Part shown: positions 1-4,242 of the stretch, piece by piece
Layout of the letters: every line of letters starts with the position of its first letter
How positions within the stretch are numbered: the first letter of the stretch is position 1
Source: Solirubrobacterales bacterium
GTDB lineage: Bacteria > Actinomycetota > Thermoleophilia > Solirubrobacterales > Solirubrobacteraceae
Direction: 5' to 3'
Assembly: GCA_019240015.1 (NCBI GenBank)
Contig: JAFAZB010000311.1
Location: 1-5,184 of the forward strand
Length of the DNA: 5,184 nt
Program-made: the position numbers and the translations under genes
Notes under the pieces: generated by a model
Told to the model about the DNA's origin: nothing
Databases searched by the model: none
The model's input: the letters and a program-made list of their open reading frames with translations, nothing else

Positions 1-69
1 CGCGAGCACCACGCTCACCCGCTCTCTCCCGCCACGCTGGTCGTGGCCGGGTGGCTCCAGGTCGCTCAT
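1..69 (-). CDS. Partial 5' end of a minus-strand gene, possibly a response regulator
   Basis: An open frame runs off the left edge on the minus strand. Two starts are possible. ATG at 69 would begin MSDLEPPGHD and has no Shine-Dalgarno. GTG at 18 is preceded by GGAG (29-26) with a 7-nt spacer, which favours the shorter version beginning VSVVLA. That hydrophobic strand is the usual opening of a receiver domain, normally followed by two acidic residues, so a second NarL-type regulator divergent from the one at 262 is possible. Only about 6 (or 23) codons are visible, so the product is a guess and even the existence of the gene is uncertain. Confidence 0.35.
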   Translation of the reverse strand, partial: MSDLEPPGHDQRGGRERVSVVLA

Positions 70-261
70 GCCGGGCCATCGTCGCCGCCGGTCCGCCCCG
101 GGGGTATCCCACGCCTGGCTGATCGGGCGGCCCACTCCCCTCCCCCAGCCGGATGACCACCGACCGTAGGAGCGGCGCGCGAAGGCCTCCCGATCGAGGA
201 AAAAGCCGCTTAGATCTACCTGAACGTGGTAGTTTCGCTCGGCGTGGAGGCAAGCGGTTAC
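70..261. promoter_or_regulatory. Non-coding leader of the two-component operon
   Basis: This stretch lies between the probable divergent gene at the left edge and the regulator at 262, and should contain the operon promoter. Most of it is GC-rich with nothing recognisable. The AT-richer part at about 197-240 is the likeliest promoter zone, but I find no convincing -35/-10 pair. An imperfect inverted repeat, TACC-N7-GGTA, occupies 217-231 (CTACC 216-220 against GGTAG 228-232). It could be an operator, but it is short and could be chance. Confidence 0.3.
246..250 (+). promoter_or_regulatory. Shine-Dalgarno GGAGG that decides the regulator start
   Basis: GGAGG lies 11 nt upstream of ATG 262. 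The alternative in-frame GTG at 226 would add 12 residues (starting VVSLGVEAS) unlike the usual start of this family and has no Shine-Dalgarno, so ATG 262 is preferred. Confidence 0.65.
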
Positions 262-906
262 ATGGCCGCGGGGCAGCTCGTGCGTGTCTACGTGGCCGAC
301 GATCATCCGATCTATCGGGACGGCCTGCTGCGCGCGTTCCAGCGCCGGCGGGAGTTCCGCGTGATCGGCGAGAGCGCGGACGGCGAGACCGCGCTGAAGG
401 AGATCAAGCAGCTGGCGCCGGACGTCGCGGTGCTCGATCTGCGCCTGCCGCGGGTCGACGGGATCCAGCTGCTGCGTTCGATCAGGCGCGACGCGCTCGC
501 CACGCGGGTGCTGCTCGTGTCCGCGTTCTCCGACAGCGACCTGATCTACCAGGCGATGTCCTCGGGCGCGGCCGCCTACCTGCACAAGGACGCCGACCGC
601 GACCAGATCTGCGACGCGGTGGCGGCGGTCGCGCGCGGCGAGACGCGGCTGCCGCCGCTGATCCAGGAGCGCCTGCTGGCGGCGCTCCAGGCGCGAGCCG
701 ACACAGGCCGCGAGTCGCTGACCGAGCGCGAGCACCAGATCCTCGCGCTGACCGCGGATGGCCTGAGCGCGCCCGCGATCGGCCGGCAGCTGCACCTCAG
801 CCCGGCGACCGTCAAGTCGCACCTGCAGAACCTCTACGAGAAGCTGCGGGTCTCGGATCGCGCGGCGGCCGTCGCCGAGGCGATGCGGCGGGGGCTGCTG
901 CGCTGA
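262..906 (+). CDS. NarL/FixJ-family response regulator (receiver + LuxR-type HTH)
   Basis: This is a 214-residue two-component response regulator, a normal length for the NarL/LuxR class. The receiver domain spans residues about 6-122. Its acidic pair is D13/D14 (VADDHP), the phospho-acceptor is D59 (VLDLRLP), the switch Ser/Thr position is S87 (VSAF) and the conserved lysine is K109 (YLHKDA). A linker at about 123-150 leads to a LuxR-type helix-turn-helix at about 151-214, opening with LTEREHQIL and containing the recognition helix around SPATVKSHLQNLYEKL. It should act in the cytoplasm as a phosphorylation-switched transcription factor, probably dimeric. All key residues are present. The start is ATG 262 because of GGAGG at 246-250. 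The kinase gene follows after 7 nt, so the two are almost certainly cotranscribed cognate partners. The target genes cannot be read from the sequence. Confidence 0.93.
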   Translation: MAAGQLVRVYVADDHPIYRDGLLRAFQRRREFRVIGESADGETALKEIKQLAPDVAVLDLRLPRVDGIQLLRSIRRDALATRVLLVSAFSDSDLIYQAMSSGAAAYLHKDADRDQICDAVAAVARGETRLPPLIQERLLAALQARADTGRESLTEREHQILALTADGLSAPAIGRQLHLSPATVKSHLQNLYEKLRVSDRAAAVAEAMRRGLLR

Positions 907-908
907 GG
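905..908 (+). promoter_or_regulatory. Ribosome binding site GAGG for the histidine kinase
   Basis: GAGG overlaps the stop codon of the regulator (TGA 904-906) and lies 5 nt before the kinase GTG at 914. This arrangement is typical of translational coupling in an operon. Confidence 0.55.
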
Positions 909-913
909 CGACG

Positions 914-1777
914 GTGAGCGCCGCGGTGCTGATCCCGCTGCTGGTCGGGGCGGCGCTTGCGCTCGGCTACCTGCTGGGTCGCGCCGCGGCCGGCCGCGGG
1001 GCCAGCGACGAGCGCGAGCTGCTGCTGGCCCGCGAGCGCTCCGCGCGCGCGGAGGCACAGCGCGCCCAGCGACAGTCCCGGGTGCTGGCCGGGGAGGCGC
1101 TCGGGGCAGAGGAGACCGTCCGGCGGCGGATCTCGGAGATCCTCCACGACGACGCGCTGCAGACGCTGCTGGCTGCCTCGCAGGACATCCGGGAGGCCGC
1201 CGAGGGGCAACCCGAAGCGCTCGAGCGCGCCTCCGAGGCGCTCGAGCAGACGATCGCACGCCTGCGCGAGGTTGTGTTCGAGCTGCATCCGATCGCGCTC
1301 GAGTACGGCGGGCTGGAGGCGGCACTGAAAGCGATCGCGCGCCACCGGGGCCGCCGCGGCCAGTACCAGGCCCGCGTGCGGGTGGCGCCCGAGGCGGCGG
1401 GGATCCACGACCTGCTGCTGATCTCGGTCGCCCGCGAGCTGCTGACCAACGTCGCCAAGCACGCCGGCGCCGGCGCGGCGCTCGTCAGCGTCGCCCGCGG
1501 CGAGTGCAACGTCGTGCTCCAGGTGAGCGACGACGGCCGGGGGATGAGCGCCGCCGACCGCCGGCTCGCGCTCGAGCGCGGGCACATCGGTCTCGCCTCG
1601 AGCTCGGAGCGGGTCGCGGCCGCGGGCGGCGAGCTCGAGGTGATCAGCGGCCCCGGCGAGGGGACCGTGGTGCGGATCCTGCTCCCCGCCGAGCCGACGC
1701 TGGCTACTCGACGTTCGTCTCGGCGCCCTGGAGCGGCGCCCCCGGCTCCTTCCGGGGAACCAGCACCACGCGCTTGA
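914..1777 (+). CDS. Membrane-anchored HisKA_3 sensor histidine kinase
   Basis: This is a 287-residue kinase of the NarX/DesK-like HisKA_3 class, the usual partner of NarL-type regulators. Residues about 4-22 form one hydrophobic helix (VLIPLLVGAALALGYLL), probably a membrane anchor. Residues about 31-67 are rich in Arg/Glu/Ala and likely form a coiled coil. The dimerisation/phosphotransfer region (about 68-135) carries the phospho-acceptor H78 in ILHDDALQ. The HATPase domain (about 165-258) shows the N box (ELLTNVAKHA, N179), the G1 box (DDGRGM, 206-211) and a G2-like GHIGL (223-227), ending at GTVVRILLPA. No extracellular loop or PAS/GAF domain is present, so signal input must come through the short N-terminus or a partner. 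The start is GTG 914, supported by GAGG at 905-908. The last ~27 residues after the HATPase fold are Pro/Arg/Ser-rich, lie antisense to the MaoC gene and are probably disordered. Confidence 0.9.
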   Translation: MSAAVLIPLLVGAALALGYLLGRAAAGRGASDERELLLARERSARAEAQRAQRQSRVLAGEALGAEETVRRRISEILHDDALQTLLAASQDIREAAEGQPEALERASEALEQTIARLREVVFELHPIALEYGGLEAALKAIARHRGRRGQYQARVRVAPEAAGIHDLLLISVARELLTNVAKHAGAGAALVSVARGECNVVLQVSDDGRGMSAADRRLALERGHIGLASSSERVAAAGGELEVISGPGEGTVVRILLPAEPTLATRRSSRRPGAAPPAPSGEPAPRA

Positions 1778-2240
1778 ACTCGGCCACCAGCACGCCGTCC
1801 TGATTGAGCACCCTGGTGTGGACCCTGACCGTGCCGCGGTCGGGCTTTGACTGCGAGGGCTTCACCTCGAGCACCTCGGACTCGCAGAACAGGGTGTCGC
1901 CGTGGAACACGGGCGCCGGGTGCTTGAGCTCCTCGGTGGCGAGGTTCGCGATCGCCTTGCCGCTCACGTCGGACACGCTCATCCCCAACGCGAGCGAGTA
2001 CACCAGCGGCCCCACGACCACGTTGCGGCCCTGCTGGGAGCGCCGGGCGTAGACGTCGTTGATGTGCAGCGGGTGGTGGTTCATCGTCAGCAGACAGAAC
2101 AGGTGATCGTCGCCCTCGGTGACCGTCTTGGCCGGCCAGTGCTTGTAGACCGCCCCCACCTCGAACTCCTCCAGGTAGCGACCGTAGGGGTGCGCGCCGC
2201 TGGCCTCGCGCGCGGATTGCTCGGTCTCGAGTTGCGCCAT
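1704..2240 (-). CDS. MaoC-like hot-dog-fold acyl-CoA dehydratase/hydratase
   Basis: This is a 178-residue single hot-dog protein of the MaoC family, which hydrates or dehydrates enoyl-CoA-type thioesters in the cytoplasm. The core begins at GRYLEEFEVG (residues 20-29). The hydratase-2-like loop is TMNHHPLHIN (52-61), and HPAPVFHGDTLFCESEV (107-123) is the conserved second half. The classical catalytic pair is Asp and His five residues apart; the corresponding residues here are N54 and H59, so the Asp is replaced by Asn. From memory, MaoC proteins encoded beside CitE/Mcl-type lyases in actinobacteria have a similar TMN-x-x-PLH loop, so this may define a subfamily rather than a dead enzyme. Given the Mcl gene nearby, mesaconyl-CoA/beta-methylmalyl-CoA interconversion is a plausible reaction, but this is inference. 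The start ATG 2240 puts the fold at the usual distance and sits 7 nt behind a -10-like box. The 3' end overlaps the convergent kinase gene by 74 nt. Confidence 0.87.
   Translation of the reverse strand: MAQLETEQSAREASGAHPYGRYLEEFEVGAVYKHWPAKTVTEGDDHLFCLLTMNHHPLHINDVYARRSQQGRNVVVGPLVYSLALGMSVSDVSGKAIANLATEELKHPAPVFHGDTLFCESEVLEVKPSQSKPDRGTVRVHTRVLNQDGVLVAEFKRVVLVPRKEPGAPLQGAETNVE
1722..1757. terminator. Two small hairpins in the convergent gene overlap
   Basis: GGCGCC (1722-1727) can pair with GGCGCC (1735-1740) across a 7-nt loop. CCCCGG (1740-1745) can pair with CCGGGG (1752-1757) across CTCCTT. They lie inside the overlap of the kinase and MaoC 3' ends, where a bidirectional terminator would be expected. 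There is no T tract on either strand, and 6-bp GC stems arise easily at this base composition. Confidence 0.22.
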
Positions 2241-2382
2241 GCCGGGGAGCGTATCGGGCCTGACCCGTCGCGGGCTTCGCTGTCGCGCGCGCTCCCAGCG
2301 GCCCGATCGGGGCACATAAACCCGCATATTGGGTAGGATTAGGCAGCTTCAATTCTCGGCACTGGGCGTGGCATTGCTGTTG
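2241..2382. promoter_or_regulatory. Divergent intergenic region between MaoC and Ig-like protein genes
   Basis: The two genes are transcribed away from this 142-base gap, so it should hold both promoters. Positions about 2314-2355 are the most AT-rich patch of the neighbourhood. TAGGAT at 2334-2339 on the plus strand is a candidate -10 for the Ig-like protein, putting a transcript start near 2346 and a short leader before ATG 2383. Its possible -35 (GGCACA, 2311-2316) is poor. No clear operator palindrome or terminator is seen. Confidence 0.4.
2248..2253 (-). promoter_or_regulatory. -10-like box TACGCT placing the MaoC start as leaderless
   Basis: Read on the minus strand, TACGCT fits the actinobacterial TAnnnT -10 pattern. 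It is followed by exactly 7 nt (CCCCGGC) and then ATG 2240, so transcription would start at or next to the A of the start codon. No Shine-Dalgarno is present in that gap. No good -35 hexamer is visible. Confidence 0.4.
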
Positions 2383-4137
2383 ATGAGAAGCCGGGGGCGG
2401 CGCTCGGTGCTCAGTCTCGGGCCTCCCGACCGATCCGCCCGCGGCTTGGTCCTGATTTCGATGTCGGTACTGCTGGCGATGGTCGGCTGCGCGTGGCTGG
2501 CCGCGCCCGCGCGGGCGTCGGGGGTCACCTCGCTGAGCGTCGCCGCGAATCCACCGTCGATCCCCGCCGATGGGACGACGACGACCACCGTCACCGCGAC
2601 CGCGACCCCACGCATCATCGGCGAGTCGGTCAGCTTCATGTCGTCCGGGGGCCAGACGTTCGGCGCTACGAAAGACAACCTCGACGGGACCTACTCGGCC
2701 GTGATGACCAGCTCGAAGACCGCGGGCACGTTCAAGATCACCGCCACCGACACCTCGTCGGCCGTCTCGGGAACGACGACCGTGACCCAGACCCCGGGCG
2801 CCCCACAGACGATCGAGGTGACCGTCTCGCCGCACTCGATCCCCGCCGACGGCAGCTCGACCAGCACCGCGAGGGCGACGGTCAAGGACGCCAACGGCAA
2901 CGGAGTGCCCGGCGAGCCTGTCGCGTTCAGCACCGACGGAGGTCAGCCGATTGGACCCGTCACCGACCACGACGACGGCACCTACACCGCGACGATCACC
3001 AGCACCACGATCGCGGGCAGCTCCACGATCAAGGCGACCGACGGCGCGCTCTCGGATCAGACCACGCTCGACCAGGCCGTCAACACCAGCACCACCGGGC
3101 TGTCGGTGAGCCCCGGCACGGCCGCGACGAACCAGCCGGTGACGCTGAGCGCCACCGTCTCCTCGAGCGCCCACAACGTCCACCCCGCGGGCAGCGTCGC
3201 GTTCGAGAACGGCGGCGTTCCGATCCCCGGCTGCGCTGCGGTTCCGGTGAGCGGCTCGGGGCAGAGCGTGACAGTCAGCTGCTTCACCTCGTTCTCGGCG
3301 GCGAGCTTCCCGCAGCAGATCACCGCGGCGTTCAGCTCTTCGCAGCCCAAGAGCCTGGCCGACTCGAGCGGCGGGCCGACGGGGCTGCTCGTCGGCCGGG
3401 ACTCGAGCTCGACCTCGCTCGACGTCTCCAACCCCACGATCAGCGTCGGCGGGGTCGCGACGTACACGGTCACGGTCGGGAGCAGCTACACCGGGCCCGT
3501 GCACCCATCGGGGGTGGTCGAGTTCCTGGACGCCGGCACGCCGATCGCCGCATGCGCCCAGCAGGCGCTGACCGTCGTCGGATCATTCTCGACCGCGACC
3601 TGCTCGGTCAGGTACGCGAGCGCCGGCAAGCACCAGATCACCGCGACCTACAGCGGCGATGTCAACTTCGGCCCCTCGACCTCCTCCAGCCAGGCGGTGA
3701 GCGTGATCACGCTGCCCCCGAAGATCCTCGGCACGATCACCTCGGTCACGCAGTGGACCTTCTTCTACACGCCCAGCTACACCAAGATCCTGGCGATGAT
3801 CGTGAACCGGGCGCCGATCGGCACGACCGTGATCCTCAAGTGCCACGGCCACGGCTGCCCGTTCTCCGAGCGCAAGCTGTTCGTCACCAAGCCCAAGTGC
3901 AAATCGACCAGCCACCATCGCTGCCCCGCGGTGCGGACCGAGACGCTCAACCTGCTCTCGCGCTTCCGTAACCAGCACCTGCACCCCGGGGCGCAGCTGA
4001 CGATCGAGCTGATCCGCCCGCAATGGATCGGCAAGCACTACCTGTTCACGATCCGCTCGGGGCGCGCGCCGCGCGTCTGGATCGCGTGTCTGGCCCCGTG
4101 GGAAAGCCGCCCCGGGGTCGGTTGCTCACTGCGGTAG
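2383..4137 (+). CDS. Secreted Ig-like repeat protein (two Big_1-type and two Ig-like group-3-type domains) with Cys-rich C-terminus
   Basis: This 584-residue protein has a long Sec signal peptide: an Arg-rich N region, hydrophobic residues about 21-41, and probable cleavage after A45 (APARA|SG). Two invasin-type Big_1-like repeats follow (about 46-139 and 140-235), marked by repeated SIPADG, DGTYxA and AGxxxIxATD. Two further Ig-like repeats (about 236-339 and 340-442) carry HPxGxVxF, and each has a Cys pair (C284/C300, C391/C407) probably forming a disulphide; the second ends in the typical ITATYSGDVNFGPSTS. The C-terminal part (443-584) has a CHGHGCPF motif and six Cys in all. There is no LPxTG motif or C-terminal membrane helix, so it is secreted or held by other contacts, perhaps as an adhesion or envelope-matrix protein. 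The start is uncertain. ATG 2383 gives a good signal peptide, ATG 2461 a minimal one, and TTG 2329 or GTG 2368 are possible. No convincing Shine-Dalgarno precedes any of them. Confidence 0.82.
   Translation: MRSRGRRSVLSLGPPDRSARGLVLISMSVLLAMVGCAWLAAPARASGVTSLSVAANPPSIPADGTTTTTVTATATPRIIGESVSFMSSGGQTFGATKDNLDGTYSAVMTSSKTAGTFKITATDTSSAVSGTTTVTQTPGAPQTIEVTVSPHSIPADGSSTSTARATVKDANGNGVPGEPVAFSTDGGQPIGPVTDHDDGTYTATITSTTIAGSSTIKATDGALSDQTTLDQAVNTSTTGLSVSPGTAATNQPVTLSATVSSSAHNVHPAGSVAFENGGVPIPGCAAVPVSGSGQSVTVSCFTSFSAASFPQQITAAFSSSQPKSLADSSGGPTGLLVGRDSSSTSLDVSNPTISVGGVATYTVTVGSSYTGPVHPSGVVEFLDAGTPIAACAQQALTVVGSFSTATCSVRYASAGKHQITATYSGDVNFGPSTSSSQAVSVITLPPKILGTITSVTQWTFFYTPSYTKILAMIVNRAPIGTTVILKCHGHGCPFSERKLFVTKPKCKSTSHHRCPAVRTETLNLLSRFRNQHLHPGAQLTIELIRPQWIGKHYLFTIRSGRAPRVWIACLAPWESRPGVGCSLR
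2512..3087 (+). repeat. Tandem duplication of Big_1-like domain inside the Ig-like gene
   Basis: Two adjoining units of about 94-96 codons are homologous. The identical 14-mer TCGATCCCCGCCGA occurs at 2557-2570 and 2836-2849, exactly 93 codons apart. The pairs NLDGTYSAVMTS / HDDGTYTATITS and KTAGTFKITATD / TIAGSSTIKATD align at the same offset. It is an old, diverged intragenic domain duplication. Confidence 0.7.
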
Positions 4138-4144
4138 GGCTGGG

Positions 4145-4168
4145 GACGAGGCCGCATGCGGCCTCGTC
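4145..4168. repeat. Palindrome unit 1
   Basis: Left half GACGAGGCCGCA, right half its exact complement; all 12 base pairs match. The flanking G4144/T4169 breaks the DNA palindrome but could wobble-pair in RNA. Confidence 0.92.
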
Positions 4169-4192
4169 TGGGCCGGCGCATGCGCCGGCCCA
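4169..4192. repeat. Palindrome unit 2
   Basis: Left half TGGGCCGGCGCA, right half its exact complement; all 12 base pairs match and the flanking C4168/C4193 stops it, giving exactly 24 bp. Confidence 0.92.
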
Positions 4193-4216
4193 CGGGGGCG
4201 CGCATGCGCGCCCCCG
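4193..4216. repeat. Palindrome unit 3
   Basis: Left half CGGGGGCGCGCA, right half its exact complement; all 12 base pairs match and the flanking A4192/C4217 stops it, giving exactly 24 bp. Confidence 0.92.
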
Positions 4217-4229
4217 CACATCGGAGCGG

Positions 4230-4235
4230 TAGCGT
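4230..4235 (+). promoter_or_regulatory. -10-like box TAGCGT placing the lyase start as leaderless
   Basis: TAGCGT fits TAnnnT and is followed by exactly 7 nt (TCAGGCG) and ATG 4243, the same spacing as at the MaoC start. GGAG at 4223-4226 is 16 nt from the ATG, too far to be a normal Shine-Dalgarno. If this box is used, the -35 region would fall inside palindrome unit 3. Confidence 0.4.
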
Positions 4236-4242
4236 TCAGGCG

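Larger units (their letters stand above)
4145..4216. repeat. Array of three abutting perfect 24-bp palindromes sharing the core CGCATGCG
   Basis: The block consists of 4145-4168, 4169-4192 and 4193-4216, each a perfect 24-bp palindrome with no base between them. The centres fall at 4156.5, 4180.5 and 4204.5. The left halves are GACGAGGCCGCA, TGGGCCGGCGCA and CGGGGGCGCGCA; each right half is the exact reverse complement. The central 8 bp are the same in all three and the outer 8-nt arms differ. As RNA, each unit would fold into a 10-bp stem with a CAUG tetraloop, the three hairpins stacked end to end. The block starts 7 nt after the Ig-like gene stop and ends 26 nt before the lyase ATG. It could terminate the upstream transcript (there is no T tract), bind a dimeric protein three times, or be a mobile or structural repeat. 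I do not recognise a named family. Confidence 0.9.

Noticed and set aside
153..917. Plus-strand open frame overlapping the response regulator in another frame
   Set aside because: It is an Arg/Ala/Gly-rich shadow. The other frame gives a complete receiver and LuxR HTH with all key residues.
2241..2327. Upstream ATG (2327) extending the MaoC protein by 29 residues
   Set aside because: The added stretch (MRVYVPRSGRWERARQRS...) is Arg-rich and unlike the family N-terminus. ATG 2240 fits both the fold and the -10 spacing.
2476..2490. Lipoprotein lipobox (MVGC) in the Ig-like protein signal peptide
   Set aside because: Met at -3 is a poor lipobox residue, and a good signal peptidase I site (ARA|SG) follows nine residues later. 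It cannot be fully excluded.
967..3504. Very long open frame on the minus strand across the kinase, MaoC and Ig-like regions
   Set aside because: It is a shadow caused by high GC at third positions. Its translation is Arg/Gly/Ala-rich with no domain, and it runs through well-recognised genes.
3549..3556. Another CGCATGCG in the Ig-like coding region
   Set aside because: The palindrome stops at 8 bp with no extended arms. It is a chance occurrence and not part of the array.
4145..4216. CRISPR array, because of the regular 24-nt period
   Set aside because: The units abut without spacers, share only an 8-bp core, and no cas gene is present.
4145..4216. Insertion-sequence end or transposon remnant
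   Set aside because: No transposase, target duplication or asymmetric terminal repeat is visible. The units are self-palindromic rather than an inverted pair flanking cargo.
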